A DNA stretch of 64,000 nt from Stromatinia cepivora (Eukaryota; Ascomycota; Leotiomycetes; Helotiales; Sclerotiniaceae). Shown here one piece after another: positions 1 to 12,052 of this stretch (its first letter is position 1; every line of letters begins with the position of its first letter). The translations under genes and the position numbers were made by a program. Below the pieces are notes generated by a model, which saw only the letters and a program-made list of their open reading frames with translations, did not search any database and was not told the origin of the DNA. The stretch covers positions 2,666,001 through 2,730,000 of the forward strand of contig RCTD01000003.1 in assembly GCA_014898415.1 (NCBI GenBank), given 5' to 3'.

Positions 1-1927
1 TGGCCGACTTGTGCTGTGTTCTCGAGAGCTAATCTGATCTCTAGCTATATATCTTGTTGCTGCACGTGGTGGACGTGAAGCAGATTCAGATGGGTCGATA
101 TCGTCTGAATAATCTAATCCGTTCCAAGAATCTTGTGAATTGTCTGAAAATTCGTGACTATCGTCTGAACGAATGTGGCCCGATGATCCCTCGGAAAAGG
201 AATTGGATCGAGAGTTCGAGGTCGAGTGCGATGGAGTCGTATATGGACTTTGAGTATTAGGAGTATCGATGGTTATCCGAGTTGGTCCTCTTGTACGAAG
301 ACTATAAGAAATAAAAATGTTAGCATACATGAACGTAGACCGCCAATTGTGTCGCAACTACCAGTGTGACAGTTATGTTGTGAATTCAAGTACTTACGGC
401 ATCGGGATGTGTCTTCCAAGGAATTATCTCCTACCCACGACTCTCAAGTAGAGAATGTCGGAGTGAAGATATCCTTGAAAATGGGTTGGTGAAGGGGGAG
501 TCTTCGCCCAGAATGTGTTCCACCTCACAACTTCTTGAAGAGTGTTCTGGATTGGATTACCGATTATGTATTGCAGAAAAAGCTGTAAACTTTATATGAA
601 TTATATGTAGAAGATGCAGACGAAGAGCGACTCGACGTCAATACACTAAGTCAATTTTGAATTCTGAGGTTGGACGGCGTCGTGTCGAAAATTTGGTAGT
701 TGGGAGTAGTAGTGATGGTAGTGTTTGTGCGGGCCGTCGCGAGTTGACTTAGCTAGTGGTTCGGTATTGATTAATCGGATATGCTAAGATAGTTTTTGAA
801 GATTTCAAGGTTGTGTTGATCGGATATGTAAGCGGTGATGTTTGGTAATACGTAAAGCCGTTAAGATGGTAACACTACTTGTGTAAAATTGTTTCTGTCG
901 GTGGGTGTTGTTATTCGAACGGTATGAACGGTATGGTTATGTTCGAAGAATGTGGCGGAGAGATTTTGTCGATAGAGAAGCTTGGAGGGGGAGAAGGAAA
1001 TCAAGAAATAAAAATAATGTGATGTGTGGATCTTGGATGTGGTGGATTAGTTTTCTCTGGCCAGGGTTCCCGGATAGTTTTCTGCTGCGAGGGGTCGAAT
1101 GTTTTAGCGTATGTCTCTTATTATTCGTTGTCAACCAATACAAACGGAGTTGTAATGTTATTCGTCTACTAGTTCTTGTAGGTAAGGTAGTATCTCTTCT
1201 ATTGTGTCTTAGGCTGCTAGGTTCTTCCTATTTTCCCTTTCTCATCATTTGAGTTCCATATGGATCCCTTTCGGGTACTCTTCCTTTTGATATACCTAGC
1301 TATATTTCAAAATTGGCACACACTGGTGGCAAATACAGAAAATAACGAGCATTATCGATGTACAAAGTAAAGAAGGACACTTGTAGTATATGGATTAAGG
1401 GATCATCCCAGGAGAAGAATTTTGTTTGGAAGAAGTGATAGAAGTTCTCAAGTAATAGAAAGATAGATCGTCTATCTGATATCTTGAGCTATATGAAGAT
1501 CGAAACACTGTAACATACCTCTCTTTTTCCCTTCTGAAGTCGTCCAAAGGTAAGATGATCCGAGGTATGATATTAAATCCTGGCTGATTCAAGGAAGAAA
1601 TGATCCAAAAAAGTCCAAATGGGCTGCTTCCGTGAAACTCTAGATGATTATGAAACCAGAAGGGAACCAATAGCTGAGAGGAAAATAATAAATGGTCCGT
1701 GTATAGAGTGAATGGGCCAACCTGGAGGGGGGGGATGGGTCTTCCTTCCAATTATTCGTCTTGAGGGGGTAATAATCAAACACTTATTTTGGTATGTATG
1801 TTCGTATAATTAAGCCAGCCAGTACCACTGACTTGGTTTTCGGTTTCTGGGGAAAGCCAAGGCAAATGAAAGGAAAGGAAAAGAAATTGACGATGCGATA
1901 TGATGTTGTGTAGTTTATGTGGACTTT
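1..1927. other. No supported gene; unassigned left flank
   Basis: I see no gene here that I can support. Open frames such as 905-1252 (+) and 1395-1751 (-) lack an ATG in a convincing context, recognisable domains and linked exons. The text is of ordinary base composition, without tandem repeats. It may hold the end of a gene that lies to the left of the window, but nothing shows this. Confidence 0.4.
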
Positions 1928-2194
1928 ATGTTGTGGGCTAGTTTGTGTATTCTTGTTGTTTTTCCACGAGATAGAGCCTTTCCGGAGCGGGGGTTTGTTG
2001 ATAGAATTGTTGTTGGTTTGACGAATGGGGGTGTGGTCACTGGTGAAGTACGAATAAAAATGATGGATGGTACGCTGTTGCTAGGGGGAATGAAGCAAGC
2101 TTTTGGGGGCAATGATAGAAGATTCCGGTACAAATTCGCTTCGTCTGCTGATGAAGGGGTAATTTACTTGATAGCCGGGAACGAATGCAAATAA
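1928..2194 (+). CDS. Possible small ORF, hydrophobic N-terminus, 88 aa
   Basis: An uninterrupted ATG-started frame of 88 codons. The first dozen residues (MLWASLCILVVF) are hydrophobic and could be a signal peptide or anchor. The rest is Gly- and charge-rich (a stretch reads GLTNGGVVTGEV) and has a single Cys near the C-terminus. I do not recognise a family. No intron is needed. A weaker ORF overlaps on the other strand (1915-2133), and one of the two may be chance. The call rests only on ORF integrity and the N-terminal character, so it is tentative. Confidence 0.25.
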   Translation: MLWASLCILVVFPRDRAFPERGFVDRIVVGLTNGGVVTGEVRIKMMDGTLLLGGMKQAFGGNDRRFRYKFASSADEGVIYLIAGNECK

Positions 2195-3114
2195 AAGTCC
2201 TTGGGCTCTTATGGCAGGAGTAATAGTGTCAGAAAAAGCACAAGTATGACTTTTTTTTTTTAATTAACATGCAGAGCTGCGCGAATTGTGGGCCAGGAGG
2301 GAAAATTCTCACTTGGGGGTTTGATTCTATGATTCTGGACCTTCGGGGTTGCTGGTTTCTTCAGCCTTTCGTCTTGGTGTAGTTGGTCTTGTGATTGAAT
2401 TGACGATGTTTAAATATGACTAGGGTCCACAATGTTGCACCGCAGATTAGACAATGGAAAAGACTCTCTGTGTGTACAATTGCGTGGTATTCGGGGAAAA
2501 ATATAGGGAATTATTTGCGGTGCCAGCTGTAATCGGCCACCTTCAAGGCTGAGTTTATCTACATATACTGGACCTTCTAAGCCCCGCGCGTTGTCACAAT
2601 TCTGAAAGACTCATCTTCAACACCTTCAATTGTTTCTTTCGGGTTCAAATAAATTAGAGCCGTCTGAAAAAGATCTCGTCACCGCCTTTTCCAACAGCCT
2701 AAAACGTTAAATGATGCCCAAAAATTCCGAATCTCTTGCCCAATGTGGCAAAGCTAATCGTCAATTCAATGATTGGGCACCGACATCCATCAACGCACTC
2801 CTACTGGTGCCACGACCTCGGGAGGGGCTTGTAATCTACCTTTCGATTGTCCAATTCTAGCCCATGACATTGAAACGATGTATTTTGAACCGTACCAATC
2901 TCATGCAAGTCGTAACCGCAACTTATGAGATGGATGAAATTTTCGAATTGAAAAACCATATCGAACCTTGCACTTTTTAATGCGTGAGTATATATCCGAC
3001 ATTGAAAACGATGATGGGAATCAACAACCCCAAAGGTGGATCTTGTAACTCCAGGATTAAGATGATGTGCCTTGCATGTTCCGCATTATGAGAACTGATC
3101 AATTTCTATGAATA
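2195..3114. other. Intergenic, 3' side of EMC2
   Basis: No coding frame that I can support. There is a short poly-T tract near 2250. The region lies downstream of the EMC2 gene on the minus strand and probably holds its 3' UTR next to the stop at 3115. Confidence 0.4.
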
Positions 3115-4237
3115 TCAGCGAGTTATAGAACCCGAGTCCCTATTCAACAATTCACGAGCGGCGATGAGGGAAGCTTCGTCATAGCCCTCCCAACCAGGTT
3201 CTTTCGCACTACTTCGTCGAACGATTTCTGATAATTTAGATGTAGCAGTCTCATTCAACTTCTCAATTGTGTTTATATCTGGCAATGGTAGACTAGTATC
3301 CGATTTGGTGTTTCGATTCGTTTGAGGCTTGTTGAGAAGTTGACCGCTGGCCTATGATGTGTTAGAATTGGTCTGATAAGAAGAGATTATCACCAACCAG
3401 CTTCAAACCATAGTATCCGCGAAGATAGTCGTCACATAATTCGATACTTCTACAAAACCCGCGCAAAGATTCTGCAAGGTACCGGTCCGCGTTCGAATCA
3501 TTTACACCTGCGGCAATGTACAAGATCTCTCCCAGTCGGGCATGAATCTGAGTTTTGTTATCAGCATACTGACGAGTTCTAAGAAAGGTGTTGGGCTTCC
3601 TACATTCCATGCATTAGGTGTGATGAGTAGGACCTCTTCCAGTGCAAATATACCCTGTGGATACATGCCCTGCGAAACATAAAGATCTGCCAACTCTGCC
3701 CATGCTTCTGCATCCGTGGGTGACAAATCCAACAGCTCATTGAGTGCGGTAATTGCCTCTGACGTCTTCCCAAGTGATCTGAGAACCGAAATGCGACGTT
3801 TCAAGATAGGCTACACAATCCGGTAAGTATTTGTAAGGAGACACGTTCAAGTAAGCTTACCAATTATTTGGATTGTCCGATAAGTTATGTTCGTATCCCT
3901 CTAGTACCCTTTGTAATGCTGCATCGTCTTCTGCGCCGACCTCGCAAAGTAATCCTCTCATTGCCATGATCCGCTCATTTTCAAGCCCGAATCTTTCCTG
4001 GAGTCGTTTGATACATAACTGTGCAGATTTCTCATCTCCAGTCCGCAAGCATGACATGAATAGATTTTCGTAAATAGTCCATAACTCTGGCGATTCTGCG
4101 GCGGCCCAGAGAGAGCTCAAGGACCATGACGATATCGATGAAGGGGTGTTTCGCAATATCGAGGGAGCTTGTTGGGAGTTTTGTAGGGCCAGTGCTGGCG
4201 AAAGATGCGCGGGTGGGTGTAGAAGTGCAGATGACAT
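3115..4237 (-). CDS. EMC2: ER membrane protein complex subunit 2 (EMC2), spliced
   Basis: EMC2 is the cytosolic TPR subunit of the ER membrane protein complex, which inserts tail-anchored and multipass proteins. Exons by hand: 4237-3861, 3810-3604, 3547-3398 and 3351-3115, about 323 aa in total. TPR-type helices are visible (AITALNELLDLSPTDAEAW, then LADLYVSQGMYPQGIFALEE), followed by the family's conserved block HARLGEILYIAAG and SIELCDDYLRGYYGLKL. The ATG at 4237 is preferred to an upstream in-frame TTG. Junctions 2 and 3 keep phase. At junction 1, exon 1 ends with two spare bases while exon 2 starts in phase 0, so the canonical GT-AG splice shifts frame. One extra G would give Trp and restore it. 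This could be a sequencing indel, an unusual splice site, or a real lesion. The gene is divergent from AP-3 delta. Confidence 0.88.
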
Positions 4238-4662
4238 GATTGTAATATTTTGTAATGTTTCCAATGATCTAGATATGACTTTTGTAAGTGAAGAGGAATT
4301 GAAAATGAAAATCCGGGGTTGTTAAGCTCAATTTAATGGAGGGACAGCTTGCTTGTGATTGTAAAGCTCTCCACAAGTTTTGGCTTTCTTGATGCCTTTG
4401 TTAAAATTTAATGATGCCTTAATATAATTGCCGCGGGCGGTGTAAAGCTAGTGGGGAAATGAATATCGGATGGACACTTGCAGCTTGGGTCGATGAGAAG
4501 AAAGTCTTATTAACAACGGTTTGAACAACAACATATATTCAGAATCTCTCCTATATCCCGGGAAATTTCAAGTCATGCGCTTCGTATATGCTAGACATTC
4601 AAAGCTCCCCTAATCAAAGTTCTTAATGGGGAACCGCTCCATACAAACATAAGTCTTCAAAG
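4238..4662. promoter_or_regulatory. Shared divergent promoter, EMC2 and AP-3 delta
   Basis: About 425 bp separate the EMC2 start (leftward) from the first AP-3 delta exon (rightward), so both promoters must lie here. I see no clear TATA box. A shared bidirectional promoter is an inference from spacing. Confidence 0.45.
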
Positions 4663-7600
4663 ATGTGCGCCCTGGCTCGGAACAATCATACTTCAAATCA
4701 GAACGATGTACTAAGGCTGTAGCAGGTTCGAAAAATCCTTGTATGACCTCATTCGAGGTCTGCGGAATCACAAAGGAAACGAGAAGGAGTACATTCAAAA
4801 TAGTTTGAAAGAATGTCGAGCGGAAATAAAAGGGTCAGACATGGGTTAGAGATTATGGCAGAAGAGTGAGGTGCATTTTAACTGACAAATGCGCCGCAGA
4901 CCTCAAGGCTACAGCCTTACTGAAACTGGTTTATCTGGAAATGTTTGGTCATGATATGTCCTGGGCTTCCTTTCATGTTCTCGAAGTTATGTCCTCGCCG
5001 AAATACCTACAGAAAAGAGTTGGATATCTGGGCGCTGTGCAGAGCTTCCGGCCGGATACTGAAGTTCTGATGTTAGCTACGAATTTGCTGAAGAAGGTAT
5101 GGCTTTCCATATAATTATCAACGAAAATATACTCAGGCATTATACAGGATTTGAGTTCCGCTACGCCGACAACAATGTCTCTTCCTATCATAACATTACC
5201 ACATGTCATTACTCCTTCGCTCGCACTATCTGTTCTCTCAGACCTACTGCCCCGGATGACACATTCGCATCCGGCCATTCGCAAGAAAACTATTGTTACA
5301 CTTTATAGATTAGCTTTAGTTTACCCCGAAACATTACGTCCGGCATGGCCAAAGATCAAGGAGCGATTGATGGATGACAGCGAAGATCCAAGTGTCACAG
5401 CTGCAATCGTCAATGTTGTTTGTGAATTGGGATGGCGGAGACCTCAGGATTTCCTACCCCTGGCTCCGAGATTATTCGAGTTGCTTGTGGATAGTGGAAA
5501 TAACTGGATGGCGATCAAGCTCATTAAACTGGTTAGTGTATAAATCATGCAGAAAACTATACATTAACATATATGTAGTTTGCCATCTTGACTCCACTTG
5601 AGCCAAGATTGGTAAAAAAACTGTTACCACCACTTACATCGATTATCCGAACTACTCCAGCAATGTCACTGCTATATGAATGTATAAATGGCATTATATT
5701 AGGAGGAATTCTTGGAAGCAGTGAGGAGTCCGCGGGAGGGGAAGAAATAGCTACCCTCTGTGTGAGCAAGTTGCGTGGTATGATTATGGTTGAGGGAGAT
5801 CCTAATCGTAAGTCAGCAGTTCCAAAGCATACCACTGAGACTAAACATTTGCAGTAAAATATGTCGCTCTACTCGCTTTCAACAAGATTGTTGTTACCCA
5901 TCCATTTCTTGTTGCCCAACAAGAAGATGTAATAATGGATTGTATCGATAGTGCTGATATCTCAATCCGGTTACGTGCATTAGACTTGGTTGTAGGTATG
6001 GTTAGCAGCGACAATCTGATGTCTATTGTTGGGAGATTGATGAGACAACTTCGAAGCTCCCCTTCAATCCCTGCACGCAATTCTAATCCTCGACATGCTG
6101 GACACATCGAACCTGAAGCAGATTCAGATGACGAGGCTCCGGAAGTTGCAATCAAATCCGATAGGGGATTGTCACAAGATTTACTATTGCCAGATGACTA
6201 CAAGGTGGATGTCATCACCAGAGTGCTAGAAATGTGCTCGATAAATAACTATGCTAATCTTGTTGATTTCGATTGGTATATCGACATTTTGATTCAGCTT
6301 GTCAGAATTGCTCCGGTTACAAGCTCTTCTTCAAACCAGGAATCGGAAGAGTACCCAAATAATGATATTTCTGAAAAGATTGGAGATGAACTGCGAAATG
6401 TGGCCGTCAAGGTGAAAGCAGTCCGGTCTCAAGCTGCTAGGGCTGCGGAAGCAATACTAGTACTGGCTTTTAATGATACCACAAGCCAAGTCAGCTCCGG
6501 AAGTGGAGCACTCCGACCAATATCTTGGATGATTGGAGAGTATGCTTCTTATTTGGAGTCTCCAGAAAATACAATGGCGGCTTTACTGCATATTACGAAA
6601 GTTTCAACATCTATCGAGGGTCTCATTGTGTACCTCCAAGCGTTACCAAAGGTTTTCGCGGTTATAGCTGATGATGAGCATTCAGACTGGACGGCCGAAC
6701 GGAAGACAATGATGTCACTCTTGATGGCACGCATTATAAATGCACTTGAGCCCCTAGCGATGCACCCTGATTTGGAAGTTCAAGAAAGGGCAGTTGAGTT
6801 TTCGGAGTTATTAAAGTTGGCAGCAGAAGCAACAAATGGTCAAGAGCCATCTTCGGAATCGGTTCAGCAAGATGCCCCACTTTTGCTTACACAGGCACTA
6901 CCTTCTCTATTCAGGGGACAGGAATTAAACTCGGTTGCAGCCAGCGCGCAGAAGAATGTACCACTGCCATCTAACTTGGATCTTGATCAGCCGATCAATC
7001 AAAATCTGCACAACCTGTTACGGAATGTAGATACTATATCCTTCGATGATCCTGAAAACGATGAATTCGAAGTCTACTATCATCAAAAACCAGAGCCTAC
7101 CTCAATCTCATCTAACGAGCCTGCTATCAACCGTCTTGTTGGAAGTCCCGATCAACCTGCACAATCTTACCAGCAAGGCAGTGAAGAATCATACCTAGAC
7201 CCAGATATTGTTGCACGACGGAAAGCAGAGAGACTTGAAAGGAATAGAGACGATCCATTTTATATCGCACCAAATGACGGCAGCCTGTCCGGCACGTCAA
7301 CACCTCTTCACAACATTCTCCAAAACAACAATGGGCAAGATCTAGACATCGATGCCATACCAATCATGCAGCTAGACCTGGGCAAGACGAATTTAAATAT
7401 AACGACTAATAAGAGGCCCTCGAAGAAGCCTCGTCAACGAATACAAGTGGCTGCTGATGAAACATTGAATCTTAGTGGAACTTCTACGCCTGCGAACGAT
7501 TCTGAAAACAGTACTGAGGGAGCCATGAAGGCGCGAATTGCAAGAGGGAAGCAATCTCTATTACAGGTAGACTCGAGCCACATCGGCAAATTTTCCCTTG

Positions 7601-7962
7601 AAGGTGACGATACAAGTGGTATTGATTTCGAGCGGCAGCAGAAAGAGGAGGCCGAAATGGTAAAAGCCATGAAAGAGGTAGAAAGGCTTCGACTGGAGAT
7701 GCAGCGAGCGAATGAGAGAATCCACGCTGCACAAGATGTTCCACCAGAAGGAACGGTGGTGAAGAGGAAAGCGAAGAAGAAGACGAAACCTGTAGAAGGG
7801 GAGGCAGCGACAGTGGTTAAGAAAAAGAAGAAGGTCAAGAAAGCTGTGGTCAATGAAGGAGAAGGCGAACCTTCTGTAGCTCCTACGACCACAGATGTTG
7901 TGAAGCCGAAAAAGAAAAAGAAGAAGTCAAAGGTGGAGGAAGAGGTCATGGAACAGGCGTAA
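4663..7962 (+). CDS. APL5: AP-3 complex subunit delta (delta adaptin), spliced
   Basis: Large subunit of the AP-3 adaptor, which carries cargo from Golgi or endosome to the vacuole. Exons: 4726-4844, 4900-5096, 5148-5531, 5579-5807 and 5855-7962, all in phase, giving about 1,012 aa. The N-terminus is the classic delta-adaptin block: FEKSLYDLIRGLRNHKGNE, then MDLKATALLKLVYLEMFGHD and KYLQKRVGYLGAVQSF. An HEAT-like adaptin solenoid follows to about residue 580, then an acidic hinge and a Lys-rich tail (last ~75 residues), as is usual for delta. The initiator Met is not in the first long exon. Its G is base 4726 after a TACTAAG branch site, so ATG is probably split, with AT at 4663-4664 and a 61-nt intron using an unusual GTGCGC donor. 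Another donor further upstream is possible. Confidence 0.93.
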
Positions 7963-8194
7963 TATGCATAGCGGACTAGGAAGCATTCAATGGCGTTTGG
8001 AGCGTGCAACGGATACCACACATAGGTAGTCATGGGTTGAAAACCTTTGAGTTTTGATGTAAATGTAGATCTTTAATTCCCGTAAAGATGGATGTGTACA
8101 AAGCGTTTGAACTTGAGAGAATCCTCGATTTGATACCGCTCTTGCATGTTGACAACCCTTCGCTTTGATCAAGATCCGCATCCAATTCGCAAGT
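7963..8194. other. AP-3 delta 3' flank
   Basis: Short spacer after the AP-3 delta stop. It probably holds the 3' UTR. No further gene is seen before the inverted-repeat element that starts at 8195. Confidence 0.4.
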
Positions 8195-8324
8195 ACCGTA
8201 TAAACTCACTTAACTCGGCTTAAGCCCAAGCCCTTTTAATCTCCGTCGCTACTCCTAACTTGAACGAGAAAACTAATGCTAGAAAAGGAATAGGCTTAAG
8301 CTGAGTCAAGTGAGTTTATACGGT
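8195..8324. mobile_element. 130-bp element with 32-bp terminal inverted repeats (MITE-like)
   Basis: The left arm 8195-8226 (begins ACCGTATAAACTCACTT) and right arm 8293-8324 are inverted copies that match at 30 of 32 positions. Both mismatches are A/G transitions. The 66-bp interior has no coding capacity. Length, TIRs and intergenic position fit a non-autonomous DNA transposon. I could not find an obvious target-site duplication. It sits about 155 bp before the ATG of the next gene and could affect its promoter. Confidence 0.6.
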
Positions 8325-8481
8325 GAGGGCTAACGCACGTGATCAAGATCCTTATCCTTATCGGAGCCTAGAGCTCGGACTAATCTCAAGCAAAAAAAAT
8401 TATTCGCAGTCGCATCTAGAACTTCAAATCTTTCCTTCAGTAATATCATCTTGGAGTGTAATTTTTTGGCATATAGACAAT

Positions 8482-10648
8482 ATGGAGACCTCAGCAAATT
8501 TTATTCCGCTTGGTGGAGTAGGGGAGACCTTCGAGTTCGATCAACCGATGAAGAAACGCGATGCAGGTTATAGAAATAAATCGCTTTCCGCTGGAAAGCC
8601 TAAGGTTATTGGTGCTACAAAGGGTAGGTTTGTTTATGCCTTGGGTGTTCGTTGGGGTTTGCTTACGGGGTGGAGGACCTGAGTCTTTTTATTGGGATAG
8701 GATGGCAAATGCTAATGAATTGGATATATAGAGGAACGATCGCGAATTGCGCGTGAAGTACGACTTGCGGCAAAGAAGGAGAAGAAGAAGGCCAAGTCCG
8801 ATGCAAAGAAGGCTAGAAAATTAAATGGTATTTTGACTAGACGAGCTGTAAGTATTGGGCCTCAATGCAGACTTGGAGGAGAATAGAAACTAATCAGACA
8901 TGCGCTTCTAGACTCGTAACCCAGAAAAATACAATAAGAATAAGGAAAGGAATCGTCTTCACGCAATCGATGTCGAACGTTACAAGATTCGCTTGAATGC
9001 CGTGAATCAAGCTCAAAGATTAGCTTCGGTTCATGATCCTAGTGGAGTTTCGTTTAATGTGGGAGAGGTTGTTACATTGGAGGATGGAACCGTGAGGAGT
9101 AAGAAGAGTTTGGAGAGGAAACAAGAACTTGCCGCAGGAAAGAAGCCAATCGAAAATGGAGATGCTGCCGCGCCAGAAGGTGTCAACCCAGAACGACTTA
9201 AGCTTCTCGAGGGAGAGAAAAAATCACACATTTCGAAGACGGCACTCAAAAAAAAGAAGATGTACGAACCGAAACCTGTTCCACCGAGACCGATCATTCC
9301 AGAGGGCATTTCTTTGCCGGAGGGAGAGGAGAATTGGTTAGCATTGTGGGATATTTCAGATGGACAAATTGAGCAGAGACTTGCAATTGCCAAGAGAGAC
9401 GCTGGAAATGCAAAGAGAGATCTTAGAAGAAAACAGAGGGAGGAAGCTAGATTCAGAAGATTGATGAAGGCGAAGAGAAGAACAGCACAGAAAATGGGTG
9501 TTACTTTCGACCCTGTGCAAGCGAAGAACGACATTTTGGGCGACAATGATGATGAGGAGGACGAGGAAGCTTCTGATTCGGAAGCTGAAGCTAACTCTGA
9601 CTCTGATTCAGATTCCGACTCGGATAGCGATAATGAAGACGATTCCGAGGAGACCAAGGCCAAGAAAGCGGAAAAGAAGAAACAGAAGCCTAAATTCAAT
9701 TTAGACGAGAATCAAATAAACGCAATTGTCAAGAGGGAAATACAGCGTGTCAGGAAAGATACGCGAAGACAAGAGAAAGCAATGGGTGTGTACGAGAAGG
9801 AGCCAAAAATCATGACCGAAGAAGAAAAGGCTGCATTGAAAGAGGCCCGTATGAAGCGCAAAGCCGAGAAGAAATTGCAGAAAAAAGCTAAGAGGGAAGA
9901 AGAGGCGAAATTGGGAATCGCAAGTTTGAAGGGAAAGCAAAATCGAAAGGCGAGAAAGGAATTGAGGAGAGCGGAGAGGGCTGCTAAGGAAGCTGCAGAG
10001 AATGGAACTGCGCCTATGGCGGGAGAAGCTAAGGAGGGCTGTGAAGGAACTGTCGATTTATTAGGTAGTTTGGAGATGGCATTAGGTCAACCTGCAGAAA
10101 CGAAGGAAGAGAAGAAAGCTAGGAAAGAAAAGAAGAAAGCCGATAAAGCCGCCAAGGAATCCGTCGTTGAAGAAGTCTCCGAACCAACCCCCGAAACCAA
10201 AGAAGAGAAAAAAGCCCGTAAGAAGGCTGAAAAAGCAGCTAAATCCGCCCCCGTCAAGGAAGATACTCCCAAGCCAGAACCACAATCAGCAGCAGAACCA
10301 ACAGTAGAAGAATCCAAAAAGCGCAAACGCTCCAAGGAGGAAAAAGAATCCTCGAAGCGAAAGAAGTCAAAATCGACTTCTAAAGAAGAAGAACCTGCCG
10401 AGAAAGAGGTAGCGGCGCAGTGGAATGCAGATGCATTGGATGGGGATGTGGAGAGGAAGAGTAAGTTTTTGAGATTACTGGGCGCGGGAAAGGGAGGAGC
10501 TGTTAGTGGGAAGGGAGCCGAGACGAAGGGAAAGGGAAAGGGGAAAGACGATATTGAGAAGGTGCAGAGTGAGTTGGAGAGACAGTACGATTATGGTATG
10601 AAGATGAAGCATGATGGGGGTGCGAAGAGGAGAGGTTTGGGTGCGTAG
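8482..10648 (+). CDS. Charged protein with C-terminal SMAP (small acidic protein-like) domain
   Basis: Exons 8482-8623, 8732-8847 and 8912-10648 keep phase and give 664 aa. The N-terminus is METSANFIPLGGVGETFEF, followed by a basic segment (AREVRLAAKKEKKKAK) and a conserved-looking block around RLHAIDVERYKIRLNAVNQA. The middle alternates Lys/Arg-rich coiled stretches with a Ser/Asp/Glu run (about residues 280-310) and many KEEKKARK repeats. The C-terminus reads WNADALDGDVERKSKFLRLL, the signature of the small acidic protein-like family (Pfam SMAP), then GAGKGG. Charge pattern and motif suggest a nuclear or nucleolar protein, but I do not know its function. The ATG at 8482 was chosen because the open frame upstream has no ATG. 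The MITE-like element lies just upstream. Confidence 0.85.
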
Positions 10649-11332
10649 GGTAGAGTGTAGAGGTTGAGTGAAGTAGGGTAGAGCTGAGAAGGCTCATTTG
10701 CTTTGCCAGGTTGATGAAGTAAAATCTTAATATCCTTGGATTTTCTCTTTATCTGTTACATATCTGGGTCGTTTACTGGTGATGAGTAAGGAAGTTCAAA
10801 AAGTCGGTTATTTTTCTTCCATCATGTTTCTCCTTGACTTCTAGACATGGTGAAGTACAGTACTAGGTAGACATAACAAATAAACATAAAACACATCAAC
10901 ACAAAATGTATGATAAATCAGTAATCAGTAATCACGAATCATCTTTCCAGAATTCGAAATTTGTTCAATTGCCTTGCCAAATGTATCGAGCGCTAAATCA
11001 ATCATTTATTGACCCAATGTGAAAAAAACTCCTGACCATTGAAATCCGACTACATTTAGAGGAGCCAAAAATTGCATGGAAATAAAAATTAGACCCTAAA
11101 ATAACTCCCATCCACAAATCTCGCAATTGCAATTGCTTTCTTGACAATCCAAGCCCCAATCCCTAGAATATCGACATCTCGCAAGCTACCTTCTAGATAG
11201 ACATAATCTTCCTTGTGTACAATGCTAGCGCACTTTCTTCGCTTTGCACGACTCTGGTCCCCCGCGCATATATGGTTGCGAGACTTTGATAGATGTGTTG
11301 AAATGAATTGAATGTGATGTGACGCGATGCGC
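10649..11332. other. Intergenic between convergent genes
   Basis: Lies between the SMAP gene (+) and the SERP1 gene (-), so it holds two 3' UTRs. No other gene is supported. Confidence 0.45.
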
Positions 11333-12052
11333 TTATCTGCTGCCGAAATAGGAGATTATGCGGGAAATGGCATCGACAAATAATCCACCGATGAGGATGA
11401 ATGCGAAGACATCTGTTGATGGGATTATTAGCTAAGATCTTGTGCGTGCTTGTGGATCTTTTAGAGTCGTCTTCTTCATGATTCATAGTGCCCTGGATCG
11501 CAGCTTATCCCTGGTAGGTCTGCCTTCTATCACATCTACACACTGGCGCACTTGGTGAAGGAGACTTCCCCTGTTTCCTCCACCCGCCCAATTAGATTCG
11601 TCCCCAACGATTTCTCTTCTCCTTTCCATCTCCTTCTTCTCCCTGGCCTGCCCGTTCCTCAACCCCTTCCCTTTCTCTCATCAAAAGAACAAAAACAAAA
11701 AGAAATCAAAACCTACATAGCCAACCCTTACTAATAGGGCTCTTCTGTTTCTTCACCTCTTTCTTGTGCAATTGAGCTTCTGATTTGCCTTGCTTGTTCT
11801 CGTTTGTAGCTGCGAACTTGAGGTTGGCTTTGCGTTGAGTGGGTGTTTGAACCTAGGAGGAAGTGGATTAGCTGGCGAGTTTGGTATTTTGGGGATTGGG
11901 GAATTGGGGATGTGAGAGTTAAGATGGGGAAGTTGTTGAGCGATTCAATTGCGAATCGGGGGCTTAGGAAGGACATGAAGAATTAAGTAACCATTTGGTA
12001 GAATCAGGGCCTGGAACTGCAGTAAGAGGTAGAAATTAAAATTACATACCAT
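11333..12052 (-). CDS. YSY6: Stress-associated ER protein SERP1/RAMP4 (Ysy6), spliced, 72 aa
   Basis: Tiny tail-anchored ER protein of the SERP1/RAMP4/Ysy6 family, which associates with the Sec61 translocon and stabilises membrane proteins under stress. It is too short and too split to appear as one ORF. Exons: ATG alone at 12052-12050, then 11852-11717 and 11412-11333. Introns of 197 and 304 nt are GT-AG, with donors GTATGT and GTAGGT and a GCTAAT branch in the second. The protein starts MVQTPTQRKANLKFAATNEN, has a basic middle and the family motif KSPISKGW, then one transmembrane helix at about residues 45-66 (WLYVFAFILIGGLFVDAI), and ends YFGSR. All phases agree. Family fit is strong over the whole length. 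The initiator codon is followed directly by the first intron. Confidence 0.88.

Noticed and set aside
4721..4740. tRNA B-box-like GGTTCGAAAAATCC
   Set aside because: It is the start of the AP-3 delta coding exon; no tRNA fold around it.
7434..8033. 199-codon minus ORF opposite the AP-3 delta tail
   Set aside because: Antisense of Lys-rich repeats (poly-Phe/Ser product), no domain.
9031..9699. 222-codon minus ORF opposite the SMAP gene
   Set aside because: Antisense shadow of acidic/basic repeats; Ser/Phe-rich and without features.
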